From Firmicutes bacterium UBA3572 (GTDB taxonomy: Bacteria > Bacillota > Desulfotomaculia > Desulfotomaculales > Desulforudaceae), in the NCBI GenBank assembly GCA_002375985.1, contig DFNH01000012.1, positions 1 through 64,000 of the forward strand: a DNA stretch of 64,000 nucleotides, in the 5' to 3' direction. Shown piece by piece: positions 51,848-60,407 of this stretch (position 1 is its first letter; each line of letters opens with the position of its first letter). Both the position numbers and the translations under genes were made by a program. The notes beneath the pieces were generated by a model, which saw only the letters and a program-made list of their open reading frames with translations, was not told the DNA's origin and ran no database searches.

Positions 51848-53446
51848 TCAGGCGCCGACACCGGCGTTCTTGATCCCTAGGACGCGCAGATCGGACTCGG
51901 AAAGACCGATGCCGCGCAGACGCAGGCGGCTGCCCCGTAAGCTCTCCACCGCGTTCAGTCCCAAGGCGCCCAGGATCTCCTTCAGCTCCAGGGACCAGCC
52001 CCGGATCAGGTTCACCAGCCGTTCGGCCGCCCGTTCCGGGTCAAGCCTGGCGGTCAGTTCGGGCTTCTGGGTGGCAATGCCCCAGTTGCAGTTGCCGGTG
52101 TAACATTTCTGGCACAGGCGGCAGCCCATGGCGATCAGGGCGGCCGTACCGATAGCCACCGCGTCGGCGCCCAGGGCGATGGCCTTGGCCACATCCCCGC
52201 TGTGCCGGATGCCGCCGGACGCCACCAGGGAAACCCGGTTGCGAATACCCTCCTGACGCAGCCGGTCGTCCACGGCGGCCAGGGCCATTTCGATCGGAAT
52301 GCCCACGTGATCCCGGATGATCAGGGGCGTGGCGCCCGTACCGCCCCGGAATCCGTCGATGGTGATGATGTCCGCGCCCGCCCGGGCGATGCCCGAAGCG
52401 ATGGCCGCCACGTTATGCACGGCGGCGATCTTCACCGCAACCGGCTTGGTATATTCGGTCGCCTCCTTGAGAGCGTAGATCAACTGGGACAGGTCTTCGA
52501 TGGAATAAATGTCGTGGTGCGGCGCCGGGGAAAGCGCGTCGCTCCCCACCGGGATCATCCGCGTCCGGGACACCTCCTCGTCCACCTTCTCCCCGGGGAG
52601 GTGCCCGCCGATGCCCGGCTTGGCGCCCTGCCCGATCTTGATTTCCACCGCTACCCCGCGCCGCAGGTAATCGGGATCGATCCCGAAGCGGCCCGAGGCC
52701 ACCTGAACCATTATCCAATCGGCGTAGGGATACAGATCCGTATGCAGCCCGCCCTCCCCGGTATTCATCAGGATACCGCAGGCTTTGGCGGCCATGGCCA
52801 GCGCCTTGTGGGCGTTCAGGCTGACCGCACCGTAAGACATGCCGGCAAACACAAGCGGCGTCTCCAGCCGGACCGCGGGCGCCAGTTTGGTTTTCAAGAC
52901 CGGGCCATCGGGACCGGACTCGAACTCCAGGGCGTCCGGCCGCGAGCCCAGGTAGGTGCGCAGTTCCATCGGCTCCCGCAGGGGGTCGATAGAGGGGTTG
53001 GTCACCTGGCAGGCATCCAACACCATATGATCAAAATAGCTGAAGTAGGTCTTGTCGTTCCCCGCCCCGGTCAAAAGCTTGCCCCCGGTCTCAGCCTGCA
53101 GCCAGATGTTCTTCAGGTGGTGCGGCTGCCAGTGGTAATTCCCCCGGTAGGCCAGCGGGTTCGGCTGAACGCTGATCGCACCCTCCGGACAGTGCGTCAC
53201 ACAGTAGTGACACTGCACGCACTTGTGGTGGTCGGCTACCACCCGGTCCGGAACGTTTTCCTTGATCTTGTCGAACACCTGCTGCAGGTCGTCCTGACCA
53301 TGCTGGAATATGCGCATGATCTGCTGCCAAGCACCGTGCTCAAACTGCAAGGCCCCGAAGGCGCAATTCCGGACACAATTTCCGCAACGCCGGCACTTGC
53401 CGTGGTCAATGTGTACCAGGTACTCAGGCGGCAAATAACCCCTCAT
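51848..53446 (-). CDS. gltB2: Glutamate synthase FMN domain with two 4Fe-4S clusters
   Basis: Core synthase subunit that reduces 2-iminoglutarate. 532 residues: an N-terminal bacterial ferredoxin-like domain (CRRCGNCVRNC at 18-28 and CVQCHYCVTHCPEG near 76), then the FMN barrel with GQGAKPGIGGHLPG, TIDGFRGGTGATPL, LVASGGIRHSGDVAKAIAL and the 3Fe-4S ligands in CRLCQKCYTGNC. The ATGA overlap with gltB1 couples translation. No pyridine-nucleotide GltD is adjacent, so electrons may come from ferredoxin. Confidence 0.92.
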   Translation of the reverse strand: MRGYLPPEYLVHIDHGKCRRCGNCVRNCAFGALQFEHGAWQQIMRIFQHGQDDLQQVFDKIKENVPDRVVADHHKCVQCHYCVTHCPEGAISVQPNPLAYRGNYHWQPHHLKNIWLQAETGGKLLTGAGNDKTYFSYFDHMVLDACQVTNPSIDPLREPMELRTYLGSRPDALEFESGPDGPVLKTKLAPAVRLETPLVFAGMSYGAVSLNAHKALAMAAKACGILMNTGEGGLHTDLYPYADWIMVQVASGRFGIDPDYLRRGVAVEIKIGQGAKPGIGGHLPGEKVDEEVSRTRMIPVGSDALSPAPHHDIYSIEDLSQLIYALKEATEYTKPVAVKIAAVHNVAAIASGIARAGADIITIDGFRGGTGATPLIIRDHVGIPIEMALAAVDDRLRQEGIRNRVSLVASGGIRHSGDVAKAIALGADAVAIGTAALIAMGCRLCQKCYTGNCNWGIATQKPELTARLDPERAAERLVNLIRGWSLELKEILGALGLNAVESLRGSRLRLRGIGLSESDLRVLGIKNAGVGA

Positions 53447-54534
53447 ACGGTCACACCTTCTTCCAGCCGAGCAATGAACCGCTCCCCGGCCCGAATGTTC
53501 CAGACAGCATCCAGGTCACCGACCGCTTCCCGCAGCGCACTTTCCTCACTGCCCATCAGGATGAAGTGGTCTTTCCGGCCGCAAACCATAGGTCGCAGCT
53601 TGATCCGGTCGTTTAGCCCGAGCATGGTACCGTTGAAAGCCACGATTATGCTGAACGGGCCGTTGAGCATGGCCGACCCGTACACCCGGCGCAGGGCGGT
53701 GTATACCGCCCGTTCACGCTCTTCGTACCTGTCAATGTCTTTCCAGAAAGGAGCGGTCAGCGCCCGGCATACCAGATCCAGCGGTACGCCGTGGCGCCGG
53801 TGCAAAAGATCGAACAGGTAAGCGATCACCTCGGTATCGGTCTGCAGTTCCAGGCAGTATCCGAACATCTCCAAGTAACGCTTGTTAATGCCGTAAGAAG
53901 AAACCTCACCGTTGTGTACCACCGACCAGTCCAGGATGCCGAGCGGGTGCGCACCGCCCCACCAACCGGGAGTGTTGGTCGGAAAACGACCGTGCGACAC
54001 CCACATGTAACCCTCGTACTCCTCCAGCCGGAAAAACCGGGCGATGTCCGCCGGGAACCCCACACCTTTGAACACGCCCATGTTGCGGCCGGAGGAGAAC
54101 ACAAAGGCCCCTGGAATACGGCCGTTGACCGTCATCACGAAGGCGGTGACGTAATCGTCACCGTCCCGGTCCGCGCCGTCCTCGCTTTCCTCTTTCGGCC
54201 AGACGAAGTAACGCCACAGCATTGGGGCTTCGCCGACGCCGGCTGTTTTCCGGGTCGGAATCGGTTCCGCCTGGTGCACCGTAAAGTGCCGGCCGAGATA
54301 CTCCTCGGTATCGGTGCGCGCCTGCGCGGTTTCGTACATCAGGTGCAGCGCGTAAAGGTCCCGGTACGCGGGATAAATCCCGTAACCGACAAAGCCGCCC
54401 CCCAAACCGTTGGCGCGCTCGTGCATGCAGGCGATAGACCTGGTGATGGCTTCGCCGTTGAACCGGATCCCCTTCGTGCTAATGATCCCGGAGATCGCGC
54501 ATCCCGAAGGGATCCTCACCATCCCTTCCCGCAT
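53443..54534 (-). CDS. gltB1: Glutamate synthase glutaminase domain
   Basis: Class II (Ntn) glutamine amidotransferase that releases ammonia for GltB2. 363 residues. The nucleophile Cys is not at position 2 but in SGCAISGIIS about 12 residues in, implying N-terminal processing; SHGRFPTNT and VVHNGEVSS carry the substrate and oxyanion residues. The ATG at 54534 follows AGGTG by eight bases; GTG 54543 is also open. First gene of the split synthase, 55 bases after the first glnA. Confidence 0.9.
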   Translation of the reverse strand: MREGMVRIPSGCAISGIISTKGIRFNGEAITRSIACMHERANGLGGGFVGYGIYPAYRDLYALHLMYETAQARTDTEEYLGRHFTVHQAEPIPTRKTAGVGEAPMLWRYFVWPKEESEDGADRDGDDYVTAFVMTVNGRIPGAFVFSSGRNMGVFKGVGFPADIARFFRLEEYEGYMWVSHGRFPTNTPGWWGGAHPLGILDWSVVHNGEVSSYGINKRYLEMFGYCLELQTDTEVIAYLFDLLHRRHGVPLDLVCRALTAPFWKDIDRYEERERAVYTALRRVYGSAMLNGPFSIIVAFNGTMLGLNDRIKLRPMVCGRKDHFILMGSEESALREAVGDLDAVWNIRAGERFIARLEEGVTV

Positions 54535-54589
54535 TGTCTTCACACCTACTTTCTGTGTCCTAGACCAGCTTAATAGTTACTATACCAGC

Positions 54590-55921
54590 TTAGTAGTTAA
54601 CGAGGTACCGGTCAACCTCCCAGGGCGTGATCTGGATGCGGTACTCATCCCATTCCTTCATTTTGGCTTCAATGAACTTCTCGTAGATGTGTTCGCCCAA
54701 GGCCTCCCGCATTACCTCGCTGGCGCGCAGCTCCCGCACCGCTTCCTCCAGGCTGGCCGGCAGGCTCACAATACCGCGCTCCTCCCGGTCGCCCGCGGTG
54801 ATGTGGTAGATGTTGACCTCGGAGCGCGCCGGGGGGTCGATCTTGTTCTTGATGCCGTCCAATCCGGCGGCCAGGTTCACCGCCAGGGCCAGGTAAGGAT
54901 TGCAGGCCGGGTCGGGATTGCGCAGTTCTACGCGGGTGGAAAGACCGCGCTTGGCCGGGATACGGATAAGCGCACTACGGTTCCCCTCCGCCCAGGCCAC
55001 GTACACCGGAGCTTCATAACCGGGCACCAGCCGCTTGTAGGAGTTGACCGTGGAGTTGGTAATGGCGGCCATGGCCCGGGCGTGCTTCAAAAGCCCGCCG
55101 ATGTAGTACAGGGCGATTTGGCTCAAACCGCCGGGCCGGTCGGGATCGTAAAAGGCGTTTTCCTCGCCCCGGAACAGGGACTGGTTCATGTGCATCCCGG
55201 AACCGTTGATCCCGAAAACCGGTTTCGGCATGAAGGTGGCATGCAGGCCGTGACGTTGGGCCAGCGTCCGGACCACGAACTTGAAGGTCACGATCTTGTC
55301 GGCGATATCCAGGGCGTCCGAATGCTTGAAGTCGATCTCGTGCTGTCCAGGCGCCACCTCATGGTGGGAGGTCTCCACCTCGAAGCCCATTTCCTCAAGG
55401 ACCATCACCATTTCACGGCGGGCATTTTCACCCTTGTCGACCGGCGACAGGTCGAAATACCCGGCCTTGTCGTGCGTTTCCAGGAGCGGCTTACCGTCGG
55501 CATCGACGTGGAACAGGAAGAATTCCATCTCCGGCCCGGCATGCATGGTGAAGCCCATTTTGCGGGCCTCCTCCAGCACCCGGCGCAGAGCGTTGCGCGG
55601 GCAGCCGGCGAACGGTGTGCCGTCGGGATTGTACACGTCGCAGATCAGGCGGGCCACCGCCCCGTCCCGGGGCCGCCACGGGAAGATGGTGAAGGTCCGC
55701 GGGTCCGGTCGGAGATACATATCCGATTCCTCGATGCGGGCAAAACCATGGATGGACGAACCATCAAACATCAGTTCGCCGTCCAGGGCTTTTTCCAACT
55801 GCTCCACCGGGATAGCGATGTTCTTCAGCACCCCCATAATGTCGGTGAACTGAAGACGGACGAACTTCACCCCCAACTGTCTGGCCTTTTCCAAGATCTC
55901 CTGCTTTACCGCCACATCCAT
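54590..55921 (-). CDS. glnA: Glutamine synthetase, type I, first copy
   Basis: 443-residue GSI-alpha enzyme: LMFDGSSIHGFARIEESD, EFFLFHVDADGK, HHEVAPGQHEIDFKHSDA, INGSGMHMNQSLF, NRSALIRIPAKRGLSTR. The ATG at 55921 follows AAGGAAGG; a frame seven codons longer is open. No adenylylation loop, so control is expected by feedback or expression. It follows directly a two-hairpin ANTAR-type leader with terminator (55959-56044), placing the glnA-gltB operon under the upstream ANTAR regulator. Confidence 0.96.
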   Translation of the reverse strand: MDVAVKQEILEKARQLGVKFVRLQFTDIMGVLKNIAIPVEQLEKALDGELMFDGSSIHGFARIEESDMYLRPDPRTFTIFPWRPRDGAVARLICDVYNPDGTPFAGCPRNALRRVLEEARKMGFTMHAGPEMEFFLFHVDADGKPLLETHDKAGYFDLSPVDKGENARREMVMVLEEMGFEVETSHHEVAPGQHEIDFKHSDALDIADKIVTFKFVVRTLAQRHGLHATFMPKPVFGINGSGMHMNQSLFRGEENAFYDPDRPGGLSQIALYYIGGLLKHARAMAAITNSTVNSYKRLVPGYEAPVYVAWAEGNRSALIRIPAKRGLSTRVELRNPDPACNPYLALAVNLAAGLDGIKNKIDPPARSEVNIYHITAGDREERGIVSLPASLEEAVRELRASEVMREALGEHIYEKFIEAKMKEWDEYRIQITPWEVDRYLVNY

Positions 55922-55958
55922 TCTACCAACCTTCCTTTCCATAAAGATTTTTTAGTGG

Positions 55959-56044
55959 AAACAAAACACGCCCCGGCCCGGGGAGGGGTTGACCCCTCAT
56001 CTCCCAGGCAGGGCCTCTTTGCCGTTTTTGGTACCGCCGTGTAC
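55959..56044 (-). ncRNA. ANTAR-type dual-hairpin antitermination leader
   Basis: On the minus strand hairpin P1 is GTAC-ACGGCG-GTAC (56044-56031); after a 7-base linker P2 is GGC-AAAGAG-GCC (56023-56012). Both loops are six bases with A at position 1 and G at position 4, the known ANTAR target pattern. The 3' strand of P2 is part of GGCCC (56015-56011), which can instead pair with GGGCC (55979-55975) around the inner stem GAGGGGT/ACCCCTC to make a terminator followed by TTTTGTTT. P2 and terminator are thus mutually exclusive. The stems are short, so experimental support is needed for certainty. Confidence 0.68.
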
Positions 56045-56071
56045 TCTGTATTCGGTTGTACTGCAAAGCCG

Positions 56072-56650
56072 TTAAACGTTGTGGGCCAGGATGATGGCTT
56101 CGGCAACCGCCCGCATGGAAAGCCGCCGGTTCATACTCATTTTCTGAATGCGCCGGTAGGCCTCGGCTTCGGTCAAACCGTGGGCGCTCATTAAAAGCCC
56201 CTTCGCCCGTTCGACCACCTTCCTGGTCTCCAGGTCATCCTTCAGCTTCATAATCTTTTTCTCTAACTCCAGCACCTCCTCGTAGTGCGCCAGAGCCACC
56301 TCGACCACCGTGAGGAGACTCGTAACGTCGACCGGTTTCTCCAAGAAACCGGCGGCCCGGACCTCGCGCAGGCTGGTCAGCATCTCCCGGCCGAAAAGAT
56401 TGGACATCACCACAACCGGCGCCAGGCGGTCCTCGTGCACGATCCGGGCCAGTTCCAAGCCGTTTAGTCCCGGCAACGCGCAATCCGCCAGCACCAGGTC
56501 GGGCTGCCGGTCGCGGATCATTTTGAGGGCGGTGATACCGTCCTCGACCTCACCGATTACCAGAAAATCGGCCTGGTTGAGCGTTGTGCGGACATTGGCT
56601 CTCCCCTGCCTGTCCGGGTCGGCCAGGATCACCCGTTCCTGCCTTGCCAA
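56072..56650 (-). CDS. ANTAR-domain response regulator
   Basis: 192 residues: a receiver domain (1-120) with VILADPDRQGR, phosphoacceptor region DLVLADCALPGLNGLE (Asp near residue 55), a coiled-coil linker (LELEKKIMKLKDDLETRKVV) and a C-terminal ANTAR domain (ERAKGLLMSAHGLTEAEAYR). ANTAR proteins bind paired RNA hairpins and prevent termination. Such a leader lies between this gene and glnA, 28 bases past its stop. No histidine kinase is adjacent. It resembles the NasT-like regulators placed before glnA in Peptococcaceae. Confidence 0.92.
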   Translation of the reverse strand: MARQERVILADPDRQGRANVRTTLNQADFLVIGEVEDGITALKMIRDRQPDLVLADCALPGLNGLELARIVHEDRLAPVVVMSNLFGREMLTSLREVRAAGFLEKPVDVTSLLTVVEVALAHYEEVLELEKKIMKLKDDLETRKVVERAKGLLMSAHGLTEAEAYRRIQKMSMNRRLSMRAVAEAIILAHNV

Positions 56651-56767
56651 ACCCCTAAACCTCCCAGATAATAAATGCCCCCGCAGGCTGCTTTTTACCA
56701 GCCTGCCGAGAGCATCATCGCCGCCTGCCGGATACCTCGTCGTATCCGTACTATATATTAACTTACC

Positions 56768-56797
56768 AAGTAATTATACAAGTAATTATAATTATAC
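56768..56797. repeat. Tandem AT-rich 12-base repeats upstream of the ANTAR gene
   Basis: AAGTAATTATAC, AAGTAATTATAA and a partial TTATAC follow each other. They lie about 120 bases upstream of the ANTAR regulator, between it and pabC, in an otherwise GC-rich region; possible operator or promoter-adjacent sites. A GCAGGCTG/CAGCCTGC hairpin lies at 56683-56706. Confidence 0.4.
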
Positions 56798-56851
56798 GCC
56801 GTGTGGCTCTGGCAATCAATACTCTGTCATCAAATTTCGGAAAAGTATACA

Positions 56852-57754
56852 CTATCCCCGTATATTGTCGACCATGTCCGGTTCCGGCGGTGTAGGGGGC
56901 ACGGGCGCGCATTCGGCCGCCACCGCGGCCGCGAAAGCCCGCCCGAGAGAAACCGTCACCGGCCCGGGCAAGCCGCCGGCCACCGGGCGCCCATCTACGG
57001 CCACCAGCGGCACCACTCCCAGCACCGCGTTGGTGAGGAAGGCCTCCTCGGCGCACGACAGGTCGCGCACCGCGATACTTCTTTCCTGCACTTTCAGACC
57101 GCGGCCGGCCGCCAGTTCGAGTACCAACTCCCGGGCTAGGCCGGGCAGCAATCCGTCGGTTACCGGGGGCGTTAGCAGGACCCCTGCACGGAGGACAAAG
57201 AGATTGGTTACGCTCCCCTCGGTATAGGTGCCGGACTCGTTGACCAAAAGCGCCTCATCGTATCCGGCAGCCCGGGCTTGGCGCCGGGCCAGGACGTGCC
57301 CAACCCGGGAGGTGGTCTTCACCGACAGCAGCGGGTCGCGGGAAAAGACGGGACGGGCAGAGGTTCCGGCGGTCCAGGGGGAATGTGCAGAAACCAGCTT
57401 CGGCACGGGCCAGGCGGCCACGACCACGGTGGGGTGAACCGCGGACGGCCCGGCACCCGGAACCGTTTCCACCCCGGCGGTGACGGTACAGCGTAACCGG
57501 GCCTCGCGGAGCCCGTTAGCCCGCAGCGTGGCCTCCACCGCGGACCGCAACTCCGCGAACTCCGGAACGGGTTCGATCCCCAGCAAGCGGCAGCCGGCAC
57601 GCAAGCGCTCCAGGTGCCGGCCCAACCGGAACACCCGCCCCGCACAGGCGCGCATGGTTTCAAACACCCCGTAACCGAGCAAAAAGCCGGTATCAAACGG
57701 AGAGATTCCAGCCGTACCGGCATCGCAGATCCGGCCGTTAACGTACACCTGCAC
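56852..57754 (-). CDS. pabC: Aminodeoxychorismate lyase (class IV aminotransferase)
   Basis: PLP enzyme releasing p-aminobenzoate for folate. 300 residues with YVNGRICDAGTAGISPFDTG, the PLP lysine in LLSVKTTSRVGHVLA, and DEALLVNESGTYTEGSVTN. The GTG at 57754 (MQVYVNG) follows GGGGTGA by eight bases and overlaps the pabB end by 17 bases; longer frames enter pabB. A D-amino-acid or branched-chain aminotransferase is less likely given the pabB coupling. Confidence 0.88.
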   Translation of the reverse strand: MQVYVNGRICDAGTAGISPFDTGFLLGYGVFETMRACAGRVFRLGRHLERLRAGCRLLGIEPVPEFAELRSAVEATLRANGLREARLRCTVTAGVETVPGAGPSAVHPTVVVAAWPVPKLVSAHSPWTAGTSARPVFSRDPLLSVKTTSRVGHVLARRQARAAGYDEALLVNESGTYTEGSVTNLFVLRAGVLLTPPVTDGLLPGLARELVLELAAGRGLKVQERSIAVRDLSCAEEAFLTNAVLGVVPLVAVDGRPVAGGLPGPVTVSLGRAFAAAVAAECAPVPPTPPEPDMVDNIRG

Positions 57755-59216
57755 CCTGCTTATCACCCCCCTGATGGTCCTTCCCCAGGGCAGCAAACAA
57801 ACCCCGGGCCTTGTCCAGTGTTTCCTGATATTCGGCTTGCGGGTCTGAATCGGCCACGATGCCGCCACCGACGTGGAACCAGGCCCGGCCGTTTTTCAGT
57901 ACCACGGTCCGGATGGCGATATTCAGGTCCAGGTGGCCGTCGAAGCTGAAATAACCCACGGCCCCGGTGTAGACTCCCCGCGGCACCAGCTCCAGTTCCT
58001 CGATGATCTCCATGGCCCGGATTTTGGGTGCCCCGGTGATCGAACCGCCCGGAAAAGTGGCCCGCAGCAGCGCGGCGACGCCGGTCCCCGACCGCAATAC
58101 CGCTTCGACCGTGGAGACCAGATGCCACACCGTTGGAAAAGGTTCCAGGACCATGAGTTCCGTAACCCGGACCGAACCCGGCACGGCGACCCGGCTCAGG
58201 TCATTGCGCTCCAGGTCCACGATCATGACGTGTTCGGCCCGGTCTTTGACGCTGGCCGACAGTTCCCGCGCCAGGCGGGCGTCGTCTGCGGCGTCGGCAC
58301 CCCGCGGGCGGGTACCTTTGATGGGTCGGGTGTGCACCACTCCCGAACGGGGATCCAGGTGCAGGAAACGTTCCGGGGAAGCACTGACCACGGTGAAACC
58401 GGAACCGTGGATCAGGGCACCGAAGGGCGCCGGATTGGTCCGGCGTAACCGGGTGAATAAACCGTACCCGGAACCGGTCCATGGCAGCGCAAAACGCTGG
58501 GCCAGGTTCACCTGGTACACCTCCCCGGCCGCAATGTACTCCTTCGCCCGGCGCACCGCCTTCAGGTAGTTTTCGCGGGTGAAACTTGAACACACGACAC
58601 CGGATCCGAACCCGGACCCGGATCCGGGGCGTATGCTGATTTCCGAACAGACTGCCGGCTCCCTCTGCACGAGTTCCTGAAGGAAACGCATCCGGGCCTT
58701 CGCCCGGACGTTTCGGGCACGTCCGCGGGCCGGTAAACCGGTGGAAGTCAGGTACAGAACTCCCTCCCGGCGGTCCATGGCGAGCACCGCGTCGTAAAAG
58801 CCCACATAGGCGAGCGGCAATTCCAGGTCGTCGGGCCGGGAGGGCCGCGGCTCTACAAACTCCCGCAGGCCGTAAGCCAGAAAGCCAATCCCGCCGGCCG
58901 GCAACGGCGTCGGTCCCGACCCGGTGGGCAGCCGGTAGCTATCCAGTATTTCCTGCAGGGCCCCAAAGGGATCGCCCGCCAGGCGCCGTACATGCGACCC
59001 GAGAAAGAGACGGTGACCACCAACACGGCACTCCAGCAAGGCGAAGGGGTCGAAGGCCGCGAAACACCACCGGCCCAAAGGGTACCGGCACGCCGCCCGC
59101 GGTTCCAGGGCGCTGTCCAGGATCATCAGGCCCGGCAGATTCTGCAGCCGGGCATACAGCGCCTCCGGCCCCTCCGGCCAGGGAATAACCTCCACCAGCA
59201 CGTCCTTGTCTCCCAC
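57738..59216 (-). CDS. pabB: Aminodeoxychorismate synthase component I
   Basis: Converts chorismate to aminodeoxychorismate. 492 residues with the chorismate-binding domain (about 190-460): RFLHLDPRSGVVHTRPIKGT, in which Lys in PIKGT marks PabB rather than anthranilate synthase, then DLERNDLSRVAVPGSV and FPGGSITGAPKIRAME. The partner glutaminase PabA is not adjacent and may be shared with tryptophan synthesis. pabB overlaps pabC, and its start lies two bases after the MFS gene stop. Confidence 0.9.
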   Translation of the reverse strand: MGDKDVLVEVIPWPEGPEALYARLQNLPGLMILDSALEPRAACRYPLGRWCFAAFDPFALLECRVGGHRLFLGSHVRRLAGDPFGALQEILDSYRLPTGSGPTPLPAGGIGFLAYGLREFVEPRPSRPDDLELPLAYVGFYDAVLAMDRREGVLYLTSTGLPARGRARNVRAKARMRFLQELVQREPAVCSEISIRPGSGSGFGSGVVCSSFTRENYLKAVRRAKEYIAAGEVYQVNLAQRFALPWTGSGYGLFTRLRRTNPAPFGALIHGSGFTVVSASPERFLHLDPRSGVVHTRPIKGTRPRGADAADDARLARELSASVKDRAEHVMIVDLERNDLSRVAVPGSVRVTELMVLEPFPTVWHLVSTVEAVLRSGTGVAALLRATFPGGSITGAPKIRAMEIIEELELVPRGVYTGAVGYFSFDGHLDLNIAIRTVVLKNGRAWFHVGGGIVADSDPQAEYQETLDKARGLFAALGKDHQGGDKQGAGVR

Positions 59217-59218
59217 CC

Positions 59219-60379
59219 TTATCGCGGACTCGGAGCCATCACCCGGCCGAGACCGGCTACCATACCGGCAAACAGCAATAGTAATAAGCCGGTGGCCGAA
59301 AAACCGGCCCCGTAGCCTGCCAGGGCAATTACGCTCCCAAAGGCAAAAGATCCCAAGGTGATGCCAACGTCGATACCGTTCTCAAAAAGGCCCAGTGAAG
59401 CAGCCCGCAGTTCCCGTCCGGCCTCGTCAACCACCCAAGCCACCAGGACGGTAAGCGTGGCTGAATAGGCCACCCCCGTGGCCATGCCGGCCAGAACAAG
59501 GGCCGCACCGGGCGCGAGCAGGTTCAGGTACCCGATGCCGGCGCCGAAAAGTAAAAGCCCCGGCACCAACACGGCCTTGCGTCCCACCGTATCGGACAGG
59601 CGCCCGGCGATAACCCCGGCCGTGAGACCGCTCAGCGCAAAAACGGTGAAGAACAAGCCGAAGTTGCCGATCCCGATCTCCACAGCATACAGGGGCAAAA
59701 AGGTGAGCAACACCCCGTAGGCCAGACCACAGGCCGTGGTCGAGGCAAAGAGCACCTGCAGCGGCCGGACGTTAAGTGCCGCCCGGATACCGGAAAAGGC
59801 CGGCGCATCCACCCGCACATAAGCCCGTTCCCGAATGGCCAGCAGGGGGGTCATGCCGACCAGCCCGAAGACGCCGAGCCCGAAAAACAGTACCTGAAAA
59901 CCGTACCCGTCAATTATGAAGCTCGCCGCCGGCGGACCGGTGACCAGAGCGGTGATGATCACCAGGCGCATCAGGCCCAGGGCGGTGCCGCGCCGTTCCT
60001 GCGGGCTTAGGTCGGCAATGAGCGTGTTGGCGGCCAGCGGGTAAAGCGCAAGGCCCAGCCCCTGCAGCACGCGGACCAGGGTCAGGAAGACCAGCGAACC
60101 GGTGGCCAGAATAAGGAGCGGCGCCACAACCAGAGCTGCCCCGCTCAGGAGCAGACAAAACCGCCGTCCATACCGGTCCACCCAGGGAACCAGGAGAAAC
60201 CGGAAGAACACCGCCGACCCCGCCAGCAAAGTGTTCTGCCACGCCGCCGCCCACGCGCTCCCCCCCAGTTCCAGAACGTACAGCGGCACGGCAATAAACG
60301 CCATGTGCAGGTTGGTAAACACCGCGAAGGAACCCAAAAACAAAAAAGTTAAACCGGGATCCAGCCATTTTACCCTCAA
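59219..60379 (-). CDS. Major facilitator superfamily transporter
   Basis: 386 residues with 12 predicted helices and the MFS loop 2-3 motif VDRYGRRFCLLL and the loop 8-9 motif GRLSDTVGRKAVL. It resembles drug or metabolite efflux proteins of the DHA1 type. The TTG start at 60379 has GGAGG ten bases upstream. It leads the operon MFS-pabB-pabC, so it could handle a folate-pathway compound, but no substrate can be inferred from sequence. Confidence 0.8.
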   Translation of the reverse strand: MRVKWLDPGLTFLFLGSFAVFTNLHMAFIAVPLYVLELGGSAWAAAWQNTLLAGSAVFFRFLLVPWVDRYGRRFCLLLSGAALVVAPLLILATGSLVFLTLVRVLQGLGLALYPLAANTLIADLSPQERRGTALGLMRLVIITALVTGPPAASFIIDGYGFQVLFFGLGVFGLVGMTPLLAIRERAYVRVDAPAFSGIRAALNVRPLQVLFASTTACGLAYGVLLTFLPLYAVEIGIGNFGLFFTVFALSGLTAGVIAGRLSDTVGRKAVLVPGLLLFGAGIGYLNLLAPGAALVLAGMATGVAYSATLTVLVAWVVDEAGRELRAASLGLFENGIDVGITLGSFAFGSVIALAGYGAGFSATGLLLLLFAGMVAGLGRVMAPSPR

Positions 60380-60407
60380 ACTGCTTGCGCCTCCGCTTTG
60401 CCGCTTC

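Noticed and set aside
52202..53821. 539-codon plus-strand frame opposite gltB2/gltB1
   Set aside because: Antisense shadow; the minus strand has iron-sulfur and FMN motifs.
54410..56194. 594-codon plus-strand frame opposite glnA
   Set aside because: Lies antisense to glutamine synthetase and the ANTAR leader; no recognisable motif.
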